DNA of 64,000 bases from the NCBI GenBank assembly GCA_027924585.1, contig BSBM01000825.1, positions 1 to 64,000 of the forward strand, in the 5' to 3' direction. Below are positions 13,058 through 23,800 of this stretch, one piece after another. The position numbers and the translations under genes were made by a program. Every line of letters starts with the position of its first letter. Positions within the stretch are counted from its first letter, which is position 1. The notes beneath the pieces were generated by a model. It was not told the origin of the DNA and ran no database searches. It saw only the letters and a list, made by a program, of their open reading frames with translations. This stretch comes from Larix kaempferi (taxonomy: Eukaryota > Streptophyta > Pinopsida > Pinales > Pinaceae).

Positions 13058-13548
13058 TGAGCTTGAAAAATACCGTTCGTATCTCCAAGCATATTGCTAT
13101 CACCCACAACTGGAGATGGAGGTATTTGCTGAGGAACATTAATATGTTCAATGTGCATGTTTTGCAACACATGTACATGCTCACATGCATCATTTGCACG
13201 GATGGAAGAGTGAGAAATATGGTTTGTATCTACATTATGTGAACGATCATCTTCCAGAACACAAGATGTTTCACAGAGAAAAATATTGTTGTTAGGAGAC
13301 TGTGGAAGAATAGGAATAGGAAATGTTATTTTCATTATATGAGCTAAACTCTGATACTTACGGCTATTGGGAAATTCATTTTCAATTGTAACATCATCCC
13401 TACTTCTACGATATTGAGCCCTTCGACGTTCATTTATTGCGTCTTTATTTTGATGATACCATAAACACTGACGTTCATTTGCTCTTTCACGTGACGCTGG
13501 AGACAGAGTGCGTTTCCTATTACGTTTACTTGTCCCTTCAGATGACAT

Positions 13549-13871
13549 TTCTACATATCAAGAGAGGAACAAATATTATATGATAATGTGAAGATGACCA
13601 TAAAATAAAACTATATGAATGTATTTCATACTAATTTGTAGAAATCCAATTAGACACATGTTAAAGAAAAGCATAGATTAAAAGGCATCGGAAACACATT
13701 TCAAAATGTGTTTTGAAAATATAGATGCATATGAGAAAATTGGGAGAATAGAACAAACATATTGGCAAGCACACAGTGAATGGAGAATATATTTTATTCC
13801 ATAAAAAAAAATGTGTATAAATGGTTATTACATGTAAAAAATAGTTGACCACTTGAATGTGGTCTACCATC
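13549..13871. other. Intergenic, AT-rich
   Basis: About 320 bp between the Helitron gene start and the end of the intact F-box gene. It should contain the F-box 3' untranslated region and the Helitron 5' leader. No termini, repeats or RNA genes are recognised; one short minus-strand frame is hydrophobic and has no support. Confidence 0.5.
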
Positions 13872-15065
13872 CTAAGTTATGATATCTTCACCCAATGGTG
13901 GAATTTGCTCAATAGAATCTGTGTTCGGAACAAGTGGAAAAATACTTCCATTTTCAATGAAATCATTGAAGTTATCAAGCAATGGGAAGGGAGAGCCAAA
14001 AATCTCCAGCATTGATACATTATAAATACTTATTGGGATACAGAGGTAACTTGTTAGATTATATAATAGTAAGGGAAGTTGCGCATTCTTTCCAAAACGA
14101 ACTACCCCATTAACTGTTTGTAATGGAAAATAGCCAAAGCATTTGCTATTTATATCCATAGAAAAGTGACGCAACAGGTTCCATCTGAATCCCCAATCGT
14201 CCTCAAAATTGTCCTCTGTCCATTGAGAACATGGTCGACTGAAATGAAAATTTTCTACTTCTTGAATAGTCCAAACTGATGTTGAACCATTAAAGAGAAT
14301 ACAGATAAGTTGATTGTTGTATGTCGCAAGTGACATACATTGTATGTCAGTGATCGGAACAAATGAAAAACCCCAATCATTTTGAAATACATCCAACCAA
14401 TAGATAGTGTATCCATATTTAGGGTACTCTTCATATTCCGTGTCTATATACAACCAGTAGAATTTATTTTCGTAGAACACTGCATGCTTAGGCGGTGTAA
14501 CGCCACCATAAGGAATATTTGTCCTCCTCCAGCAAGTGTCAAGGCTGCTACATATGTAAAACTTAGATGGAACTCTGCGAGAAATATGTTTTAGAACAAT
14601 CCATTCATATTTTTGAGAACCTATTTTTTCCACCAACGTGAAGAAACCTCCAACGCCAACCCATATAGATCCTACTTTCTTAAATTCCCTTGTGAATGGA
14701 TTCACAACAAAATATGTTTTTGAAAATGAGCATCCATTCGGTGAAGAAAACAAAATCATGGATCCAACTGTGCACTCAATTTCGTATCTTGATTTTATAA
14801 ATGGAAGAATAATACAAGATATGCAAACTTTTTCACTTAGGTAGGCAACATTGAACTGATTTTCTCCATAGTTGAACATGGGAACCATAAATCCAAATTT
14901 ATTCTCTAAGAACCGATTGCATGTCGATAGAAAAGAAGGGTTCCGGAGAAGAACATCCCAATGCTTAGAAACAAGTCTAAATCGAACCAAGATGGAGAAA
15001 GGAATCCATTGCAATACCATCTCTATTATTTTAGAGGGAAGCTTAGACCAAATAAATGGATCCAT
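13872..15065 (-). CDS. F-box protein (397 aa, intact)
   Basis: An uninterrupted, intron-free 397-codon frame starting MDPFIWSKLPSKIIEMVLQW and ending TAG. Residues about 5-45 match the F-box signature: LP at the start, then VLQWIPFSILVRFRLVSKHW and NPSF. This predicts binding to the SKP1 adaptor of an SCF ubiquitin ligase. The remaining ~350 residues carry F-box-associated, beta-propeller-like features: YFVVNPFTREFKKVG, KFYWLYIDTEYEE, a run of Trp-containing segments and the acidic tail PPLGEDIIT. The substrate is unknown. The start is supported because the paralogue upstream has a matching MDPSTW start. Kelch repeats are not obvious. It is the only gene in the window without a visible lesion. 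It lies ~320 bp upstream of the Helitron gene in the same direction, so it could be host or captured cargo. Confidence 0.85.
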   Translation of the reverse strand: MDPFIWSKLPSKIIEMVLQWIPFSILVRFRLVSKHWDVLLRNPSFLSTCNRFLENKFGFMVPMFNYGENQFNVAYLSEKVCISCIILPFIKSRYEIECTVGSMILFSSPNGCSFSKTYFVVNPFTREFKKVGSIWVGVGGFFTLVEKIGSQKYEWIVLKHISRRVPSKFYICSSLDTCWRRTNIPYGGVTPPKHAVFYENKFYWLYIDTEYEEYPKYGYTIYWLDVFQNDWGFSFVPITDIQCMSLATYNNQLICILFNGSTSVWTIQEVENFHFSRPCSQWTEDNFEDDWGFRWNLLRHFSMDINSKCFGYFPLQTVNGVVRFGKNAQLPLLLYNLTSYLCIPISIYNVSMLEIFGSPFPLLDNFNDFIENGSIFPLVPNTDSIEQIPPLGEDIIT

Positions 15066-15376
15066 ATCGAAGAACGAGACTGCCTACCACCAAAAAAAAA
15101 TAGAAATCATCAATGGAAACAATAAATATTTTAAATGTTGTAATGTCAATATGTTCATGTAAATATATTGTAATTTAAATATGAAAATTTTGCAATACAT
15201 ATTAAATGTTATAATGTCAACGGATCTTATCATTTACACAAAATCAAATTAATAAAAACTCTGCAACCATATATTTATTGTCTGATCAGTAAACAATAAT
15301 TTAATTACAGACAAAAATATGCTCCCATTAATAAGTATTGAATAAGTGAAGAACAATCACATAAATCAAACTTAGA
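15066..15376. other. Intergenic between the F-box paralogues
   Basis: AT-rich 310 bp that should hold the promoter and 5' leader of the intact F-box gene (transcribed leftward) and the 3' end of the broken paralogue. An A9 tract lies 33 bp above the start codon. No clear TATA assignment can be made. Confidence 0.45.
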
Positions 15377-16573
15377 TCAACCGCAAAGGGGAATGTCATA
15401 TGCAGAGTCAATGCCTAGGATCAGCGGGAAAAAATTCCCATCAAGAATGAAGTCACTACAAGTATGGTCTTTGGGCATGGAAATACGATTTTGTTCAGAC
15501 ATTGTCAAGTCATCAACTCCAACAAGTGTTGTCATTTGACTTGTCAAACATAATACAACAAAGGTATCTGGGCAAAGTTGCATATAAGCACAATGTTTCC
15601 AATCGTACGGAATGGAAGATATCCATTGCACTTCTTATTTATATCTGTAGTGAGGTCTTTGAGGAGTGTCCAACTCATTCCACAACCATCTTCCCAATAT
15701 TCATTCGACCGTGTAGGAGGCCTCATACCTTGCTCAAAATCAGGCATTATATCACCAGACCACACAAGAGTGAAACGATGATGTACAATCCACAATAATC
15801 GATTTTGATGAAGCGCAAGACACATAGATCCCTTACCAAATTCACGATGGACAAAATGGATAACCCACTTATTTTTCTCTATATCAAGGGAATATAGATT
15901 GTTTTTTTATTCTTGGGCTTCCATCAGATATAAACATCTCAACATGCAACCAGTATATTTTTCCCTTATAAAAGATGCCATCCCTAGGAGGTATGGGCTC
16001 TGCATTAGATAAGTCTATATCTTTCCAGGTCCTGTTAATATTGCTGCACATACTATATTTTGACCCCTGTGTCTCCAAAGTATGTTTTATGTGTATCCAA
16101 TCATATTTTGCTTCACCAATGTTTCTGAAGATGGTGAAGAAACCCCAATCGCCAATTTCAATAGACCCTATAAAGGTGCATACTTTGGTGAAAGGGTTCA
16201 ATACAAAATATTGTTTACAAAGAGGATTTGGATCAGGGATAGATAACAGAAGAAGGCAACCACATGCTCCTTCAAGGGTATATAATGTGCTTGGGAATGG
16301 GATACTAAGATGTGATATTACACCTTTGTTATTAATGTACAGACACATAGCTTCAACTCGATATAGATTGCATTCCTCAATGAAGAAACCAATCTCTTCC
16401 CTATGTTTCATGTGCCATCTCCCAACAAGATCATTGTTGCATATAGTTTCATTCCACATCTTAGATATTGATTTGAAGCAAAATAATGTAGACAGTGGAA
16501 GCCATAAAAATATCATTTGAAGTATCTCAACCAGTAGAAAGCTCCACGTAGAAGGATCCATTGCAGTATCCAT
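15377..16573 (-). pseudogene. F-box paralogue, broken by two frameshifts
   Basis: The 5' part (16573 down to about 15884) encodes MDTAMDPSTWSFLLVEILQM, then WLPLSTLFCFKSISKMWNE, the same F-box layout as the neighbour. It continues with QYFVLNPFTKVCTFIGSIEI and KIYWLHVE, which align with the intact paralogue. The frame breaks near 15900 in an A7/T7 run. It continues in a second frame (15825-15544: DINKKCNGYLPFRTIGNIV, like the neighbour's DINSKCFGYFPLQTVNGVV). It then shifts back to the first frame near 15560 and ends FILDGNFFPLILGIDSAYD...PLCG. Two small indels in homopolymer-like places explain the loss. It is a tandem duplicate of the intact gene, now moderately diverged. Sequencing error in the T run cannot be excluded. 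Confidence 0.8.
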
Positions 16574-18130
16574 TGTACTACAGATTAGGAAAAACCAACA
16601 AATACAAAAAAAGTCAATAACAGCCATATATTTAATATTTCGAAGTAGTAATTGTATATAACAAAATACAGAAAAAATGTATTTAGAAAAGAAATTTGTA
16701 TGAATGTTTATGTCCTAATGTTGATAATGTTTACCGATTATCTTAATGTTTATTATTTAATGGTTATCCTAATGTTTATTACTTAATGTATTTTTCATAA
16801 TGTTAAACTTTATATATGTTTACAATGCACTTATGTATTTTATAAAAAGTTACATATATGTTAACCTAATGTTTAACCTAATCTTAAACCTAATATAAAA
16901 ATATGTTAAATTATGAGATATATGGTTTAGGATATTGAAGCTTAATATGTAAACCTAATATTGAAACTTAATATGTAAACCTAATATTTAAACCTAAATT
17001 TTATTAATATTAACATATAAGTTTAATGTCTAATATTAATGTTAATGTCTATCTATTAATGTGTATCTAGCAAGTTGTATATATTAAGCCATATATATTA
17101 TTACTGTATATATTATTAATGTGTATATATAAAGTCATATTAATGCATACAGATGTGTATCTATTAATAGACATTAGGTTTAAATATTAGTTTTAATAAT
17201 GTATAAATGTATAAATATTAGGTTTAATAATGTATAAATGTTTATGTCATAATGTTTATAATGTTCAATGTATTATTGTTTATAATGTAAAAGTTTATAA
17301 TGAAATGTATTATTATTTAAGGTATTAATGTTTAGTACTAATTTGAGTTTCAGGTATTAGTATTTAATATCAATGTTTATTATTAATGTTCAACCCAATG
17401 TTTAGTATTATTATTCAACATAATGTTTAATATTAGTATTTAGTATTAATGTTCAACCTAATGTTTAGTATTAATGTAAGGTACTATTGTTTAAATGTAA
17501 ATATTAATATTGATATCATACATAAGCCTAATGTAAATATTAATAGTAATCAAATAGATCCTAATATTAATATTAACTTTATGTTTAATATTAATATTAA
17601 GTTAATATTAGGTTTAATAGGTTTAAATATAAGGTTTAATAATGTATAAATGTTTATGTCATATCGTTTGTTTATAATGCAAAAGTTTATAATTAAATGT
17701 GTTATTGTTTATTACTTAATATTAATTTAATGTTTTAATGTTTATAATTTAAGGTAGTAATGTTTAGTACTAATTTGACTCTTATTGTATTAGTATTTAG
17801 TATAAATCTTTATTATTAATGTTCAACCTAATTTTTAGTATTAATGTTCAATCTAAATGTTTAAATGTAAATATTAATATTGTACCATTGTTTAAATGTA
17901 AATATTAATATTAATATTGTACATCAACCTAATATAAATATTAATATTAACCAAATATAACCTAATATTAATATTAATATTAATGATAATCTTAATATTA
18001 ATGGTAATATTAAAATTATCATAATCTTAACTTGTCATAATATTAATGATAATCTTATATTAATATTAATGGTAATACTAATATAACCTAATATTAATGG
18101 TAATATTAATATAACCTAAAGAGATCTAAG
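16574..18130. repeat. AT-rich degenerate repeats (aacctaatgtt/attaatatt family)
   Basis: About 1.5 kb built from variants of taatgttta, aacctaatgtt, attaatattaa and ataatgttta, including direct repeats such as ggtttaataatgtataaatg near 17200 and 17635. No domain-bearing frame exists; the Asn/Ile-rich frame at 17449-17649 is a by-product. It recalls, but is not, a degenerate plant telomere repeat. Confidence 0.6.
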
Positions 18131-18918
18131 AAAATAACCCAGGATAGATTTTACGAGAGATTTCGCTAATTCGCGGGCTTCTCTAGTGTAGTTCCTCAAT
18201 CTGCCCTCCATTGGCTGCGCCCGCTACCCGTCTAATGTTCCCCCTTATCTTAAAAAGCCAATATACAGTCCACATTTGGAATTCCTGAAATACATTTCAA
18301 ATTTTGAACAACCACACAGAGAATTTGAAGATCAAATTAAAATCATAGGACAATTTTCTAGAACCGTCCAACAATTTCTAAATGGACCCACACGGGAGTT
18401 TAAAGAGCAATTACAAATTGTTTTACACAGGTCTGTGATTACAAAAAGCAATGGTCTCTCGGTCCGATCCGTACCTTCTCTTTCTTGTTTTTGCTGGTGG
18501 TTGTTGCTGAAGATGCAGCTCGGTCCAGTCCCTTCTGCTGGTAGTTGTTGAATAAGATGCATGCTCGCTCTTATTCTGCACGCTTGCTCTTCTGCACGAT
18601 CGTCTGGGGTGACTGAGTCTGCAGTGCTGTAGCAAATATAATAGCACAGTATTTCCATTTGAGCGTTACAATTGGGGTGTCGAGTGGGCTTACAGCCGAG
18701 AGTGGAGGTGAGGGACAGTTTAATTCTAGTAGTGGGAAGTGGTGGGTGTACAGTGTGGTGGAGTGGAGGTGAGGGACGATCTAATTCCAGCGGCACTTGG
18801 CATTTGTAAATATTTTAATAAATTATTTCAAACAGTATGCGTCGTTTGAATTTAAAGCTGTGCGTGAGTTAACACAGCAAATCTGAGTGCTTCATCAATG
18901 CACCAAACGAAGCATATT
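18131..18918. other. Less AT-rich unique stretch with a small internal duplication
   Basis: Base composition changes sharply at about 18130, with cgcgggcttctc and ggctgcgcccgctacccg. Two segments near 18308 and 18389 (cacacagagaatttgaagatcaa and cacacgggagtttaaagagcaa) are diverged copies. A second pair (gtggaggtgaggga near 18699 and 18763) lies further on. Opposed short frames exist (91 aa plus strand, 154 aa minus strand) without any recognised domain. This DNA continues at 27637 on the far side of the LTR element inserted at 18924. Confidence 0.4.
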
Positions 18919-18923
18919 CTTCT

Positions 18924-20855
18924 TGTAATGCCCCTAGAATGACTGTGGACCTTAAGGGCACCTGTCGAATGACCCGACTGAACAGACTTCAATAAAGTGG
19001 CCCTTCGAGTTAGGATGTGTCTTAATAAGGGAGAATCACCTGATGATGTGCATGACTATAGTTGATAAATGAGTTAATGAATTAAATTTTATGTGTGGAG
19101 TGGGATAATTGATTGATTAGTTCTTGCTTAAATGCTTAGCCTTGATTGATCAAGTCAAAGTACAGTAGGACGGTTACAGTCCTAGCTCTATGACTTGGGA
19201 GGACGTAACTGAGATGCGTCATAGCTTTCCGGATTTATTCTGAACTTCGGGACGAAGTTCTAAATAAGTAGGGGTGTATGTAGTGCCCCTAGAATACTAC
19301 TGTAGTGCCCCTAGACTACTGTAGACATTGAGGGCACCTGGTGAGTGACCCGACTATTTGAAACATTAATAAAATAATTCCTTTGATTTTATTTTGAGTA
19401 TATTTATGATTACGATTGATTGTAAATCAATAAAATAATGATATATGTTTGTGAGAAATGTGTGTAGCGACAGGTGAAACGGTTCACCGAAGGACACACA
19501 AAGGAATATGAAGGGTCGTAGAGTACGGGTAAATCACACACAGGGGGAGCAACGACGATGTCGACTTACGACAAGAATACCACGCATGAGCAGATAAGCA
19601 CTGATCCGCTTGCTCAAGAGGAATGCGTGAGGGCGTACGAGGTAGGCCACGACGGAGCTGGTCACGTACGAGTTGAGGGGCGCGCAGTGAGAACGGACTC
19701 ACTCCTCAACACCATTAGTCCCTAGATAGCATGTAGACGGAGGATGGATGGTAACAATTCCTAAAATCCCTACAAGAGTTCCCGCAAGTCAAAACGGAAA
19801 GATGGTGGCAGAAGGGCCCGACGATGTGGTACCCTGTCGAGAACGGAAAGAATGGATGCAAGGACCCAATGATGCAGTACCATGCCAAGGAATGGAAACC
19901 ATGGATGACTGGACCCGACAGAGTGGTGCCATGTCAGAGAATTAAAATAAAGGAACCAGGAGCCCAACGGCACGGCACCGTGATCCTAGTGAGTTTGATT
20001 GTTAAATTTAACTGCTTAAAAACTTATAAGATTAACTCTAGATTATTACTTGGCAAATGCATAAAAATATTTTTAGGCATTTGCACATGAATAGTTATTT
20101 TTGTTGAGCATTTAAAATAATAGAAATCATTATTTAGGAGCAAAATAGAATCCTAAGATTAGACACCTAGTCAACTAAAATCTAGGAGTTAACTAAAGTA
20201 TCTGGGGGACAGACTTGAGGAAACCTAGGGATTTAGGTGCATCTCCTAGAAAAGCTGACACTTGGATGGGTGAATGTTTTCTTTTAAAATGTAAAAATAA
20301 TTATATAATTGTGCATGAAGCGACATGTGTCGCAGGAGGTTTTCCTTTATAAGGAAGACATTGGGAAGGGGAAAAGGGCCCATAATTTGGACGATTGTCG
20401 TAATTTTCGAGTGCCTCAAAGATTTGCTGCTATTTAAAGGGTTTGGCTAAGAAATCCTGGGGCGGAGGGGAAACCCAAGCTAGATTTCTGAAAAACGTGT
20501 GTGAGCTCTACAACCCAAAGCTCGGGGGAGGCCATGCGACTGAAAGCATGAGCCTATGGTTGGGTGGCGGAGGTAACGGTTGCTTCACCTATGGTTATAC
20601 GAGCTTTTTCTGGAAGGATCCTATGAATGATGCGGACGACAATGGGATAGATGGATTGGATTGATGACAACTACTCCTCCGATAGCGGGATCGACCGACG
20701 AATGACAGGTATGAGGTTCCACTTGTATCTTCTTAAGGTAAATTTGTTTACTGTAGTTCAATTTTCTATCTTTGATATGTTCTAATCTGTGTCATATTAT
20801 GTTGATGAGTTTCATATTAGTTTTAGGGACGACCCCACAAACGGGGGTCCCCACA
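18924..20855 (+). repeat. 5' LTR of the LARD-like element (1,932 bp)
   Basis: It begins TGTAATGCCCC and ends GGGGTCCCCACA, giving short inverted ends. A palindromic TATA-like box ctttataagg lies at 20345-20354. Part-way in (19242-19300) the LTR holds a copy of the element's own 3' junction: gaacttcgggacgaagttc, a purine tract aagtaggggtgta, then tgtagtgcccctag twice (19279 and 19301). The first ~375 bp is thus an added repeat of an older start. Confidence 0.92.
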
Positions 20856-20857
20856 TT

Positions 20858-20873
20858 TGGTATCAGAGCCGGT
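20858..20873 (+). promoter_or_regulatory. Primer-binding site of the LARD-like element
   Basis: tggtatcagagccggt begins 3 nt after the LTR end. It matches the usual plant initiator-Met-tRNA 3'-end complement (TGGTATCAGAGC). Confidence 0.9.
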
Positions 20874-23800
20874 CGAGCCTTGAGGGCACCGGACTCAAAT
20901 TTTATGATTTGAAATGGTAGATAATATCGAAATTTTGGTTATATTTTATAGACAGAAAATTGTTTCAGATTTTGTAATGAATCTGTTATGAAATTATATT
21001 ATAATTTTATTTGTTGTTTATGAATCTGTATGTGATAGTTGCATATGAGAATCGAGGCAATCTATAATACAATCCATTCTTGTACGCTCGATTGGGCAAA
21101 TCGATATGCTATGTTGTTCATAATTCCTTGTTTGAAAGGTTCATTTTGTACACATTTTTTTTCTTTTAGATCTGTTGTTTTGATACTACTGTTTGTTAAA
21201 AAAAAATAAAAAAATACAGTCTATTCTTGTATGTTCGATTGATTTGAAAGGTTTAAGTTACACTCTGTTGTGGAGAAAAATTGTTAGCGAATAGTAGTTG
21301 ACTTCTGGTCATCCTCATGGATCCGCAAACCCACTGCTGGAGATGAATCTAATTTATGTATACAGTAATCATTCTTTAAATCCTTTCATTGGATCACAGA
21401 GAAATGCTGTGGGTCATGTTCATTGATATCGTATTTCTTTTGGTTATCAGATCTACTTCATTAGATCACAAAGAAATTCTGTAGACCATATTCCTTTTAA
21501 ATATTTGAATCATTTCATTGGATTACAGAAAAATAATGTGGATCGTACTTAATCTATGTTCACATAGATCTGTGATCCATTTCGAGGTCTTAATTCTATT
21601 TGAAACTTCTATCTCTAGGATACGTTTCGATCTCTGTCCAAGAGATGACCGTATATTTCATGGCCTCTGTATTCCACTCTCCAACGCAACATTAGATCTG
21701 TAATCTATTTCCAAATTTATAACTAGATCTGAAATCTTAATTCCAGAATGGGTTGATCTCTGTTTTGATATCAGATAGACCATTTGTAAACTGAACCTGG
21801 AGCATTCTCTTTTGATCTCTGTGATAGGTCAACCATTAGACGCCAGATCACGGTATCTTAACTTTGCCAAATTGTTTTGTTAAATCTCTAAGATGGATCA
21901 ACTCTACACACCCTATCGTGGTGACTTCAATGTTATTCCAGAAACTTTAATTAGTAACTCAGTTACTTATAATCCATGGACATAGATGATTTGATACCTT
22001 AATCCTAACATCTATGCGCCTTCAGATTTGTGAATTTTTTCAAGCAGAGAAAAACTCAGTTTCCATAAATTAAGAGGATTGATCATTAAATCCGACTGTA
22101 TAGCCAAGACAACTGCTGGAAGTTGATGTTCTCCAGGCAATTCGATCTCTGAATCAGCGGCCTTTGAAGTCGATTTCTTAGGAAAAACCACCTCTTGGTT
22201 TTTTCTGCAGAGGTTTGATCTCCGCATTACCAATCACGTGTACACCTCATACTAGCTCTAGATTTTGTTGCTTCCCATAGAATTCACATCTCATCATTTT
22301 ATTAATTCTTGTTATGGCTTTCAAAACCTCGAACCTCTCCATCGATCCGCCCTCGGTGGGACCTTCAACACAGTTAGCAGGGTGACAGAAAACCTATGAG
22401 CTGGAGAATATTTTTATTAAGATCAATTTTTCCGGGGATTGATACATTGACTGCTATCTTAGCAGAGGTAGGTGGAGTCATCCCACAACTGGTCGACAAC
22501 ATTAATTACCGAGGCCATCCCACTCGTGGTAGATCTTTAGCTGTAGTGTGAGATTATGTTCCTAATTATTAGAAGCTACCATAAACTGGAGCGGGTAAGG
22601 ATGACAACTACAGCCTGAATATTTCCTCCCAATGGTTCATCAAGTTCTGATAAAATTGTCTAATTACTCGAATCGTTACCATGTCTTCCTCTAAGCTGCC
22701 CAAAAAAAAAACCAGTGATCTAAACCTCAACACTCCAATCTCTGTTCTATATTTTTAATTGATCTCTGAAGTAAATCAATCACTAAACGCCCAGATCATG
22801 GTGTAAGTATCTCTGTTATGTATATTTAATTGACCTCTGGAGTATTTATACCCTCTAATGCCCAATCGTGGATCATGATCTCTGTAAATTCATTCATGTG
22901 TGAACTAAACTCTAAGACGCCCAACGTATTCACCGTTATAATTATGTTTTCTCATTAAAATCGGATCCCTGTCATTTCTTGGCGGACATGAAAAACACCC
23001 AACGTATTCACCATTGTAATTCTGCTTCCTCATTAAATTCAGATCTCTGTCATTTATCTGGGGAGCGAAATCATATCTTTGTATCTCCATGTTATTAATC
23101 AACGCACCTGCTTCGGTTGGCAGGAGTAACTCAACGTGCTATAACCTTCAGTAAATCGTTGTGACCGCATACAGTTCGGCGTAGTTTTAGGAAGAGAACC
23201 ATTGTAATCCCTTTATTAAATAAAGGTCACTTAAATGACTTTCATGTGCTGGCGTTCCTCCTCCAAAATTTGGAGCTCCTACCCGATAACGCTCAGAGTG
23301 GGTTCACTCTGAGGCCGCCTTCAATTAAAACTTAATTGCACCACCTCCCGATCACCACAATGACTATGATCCATTTCTTGTTTATGTAGTAGTATAAGGT
23401 TATAGTTAACAGAGTCATGCAGAAGTTTAATTGTTATACCTCGTACATTGTTATGCTTTATTTTTATGCATTCTTATAAAAATTTCTTTTAAACAATCAT
23501 ACATGACTCGAGAAAATTTTCCAATCTTAGAATGCACATATATATAAAGGTATATAGAATCATATGCTATTCAAGTTATAATATAGAGGTGTTAAATAAC
23601 GAGTTCTCTAGTCAAAGAATTAATTAAAAAGAAGTCATTTATATATATATGAAAGCATATATATACAGCCTTATGTTATATAATTTTATTATATAGGAAG
23701 CGTTAATTATTAAAAAAAAAAAATTAATTAATTTTCTAGTAAAAAAAATAATAATTAAATAAAAGAGAATCACGTATATATATATAGAAATTTATGTTAA

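Larger units (their letters stand above)
7973..13548 (-). pseudogene. Helitron Rep/helicase (RepHel) gene, spliced, inactivated
   Basis: Model: exon 1 13548-12988, exon 2 12886-12710, exon 3 12608-12480, exon 4 12375-10811, exon 5 10721-7973. All introns are GT-AG and the phases agree, giving about 1,727 codons, within the usual range for plant RepHel. Exon 1 is Arg-rich (RNRKRTLSPASRERANERQ). Exon 4 carries a Cys-pair segment (CYVC...CKRC) like the DUF6570-type N-terminus, then the Helitron-like N domain (FPTLYPNGDADWLHP, GFPTLFFTLSVADTKWPDL). Exon 5 has the Rep HUH motif HVHGFLWL (His at 10691 and 10685) and the two-Tyr motif YIGKYASK near 10190. The Pif1-like helicase follows: Walker A GTAGTGKS near 9200, LIDEMS near 8965, GGICQLPPV near 8840 (normally GD) and TIHKS at 8160. 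Seven in-frame stops (12755, 12346, 11851, 11554, 9776, 8156, 8138) kill it; the helicase tail continues in frame to the natural stop at 7973. Most stops fit CGA, CAA or CAG changed by C-to-T. Confidence 0.88.
6600..13600 (-). mobile_element. Helitron (rolling-circle transposon), limits approximate
   Basis: The element is identified by its Rep/helicase gene (described separately), which is diagnostic of autonomous Helitrons. The stated limits are nominal. The gene occupies 7973-13548 on the minus strand, so the 5' TC end should lie above 13548 and the 3' hairpin plus CTRR end below 7973. I could not pick either end with confidence. The two F-box genes just upstream are in the same orientation, so capture inside the element is possible but not shown. 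Confidence 0.6.

Noticed and set aside
15975-16520. 181-codon plus-strand frame
   Set aside because: It is antisense to the F-box pseudogene, whose frame carries the conserved motifs; length arises from codon composition.
16860-17460. Possible degenerate telomere repeat (aacctaat runs)
   Set aside because: The unit is not the plant telomeric heptamer and spacing is irregular; it is better described as AT-rich degenerate repeats.
18276-18796. Opposed 91- and 154-codon frames as a gene
   Set aside because: No domain on either strand, no start context support, and an internal DNA duplication explains the repeated peptide.
20443-20664. 73-codon frame present in both LTRs of the LARD-like element (also 27219-27440)
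   Set aside because: It begins with TTG and not ATG, lies downstream of the LTR TATA box, and its conservation is explained by LTR identity. No domain is seen.
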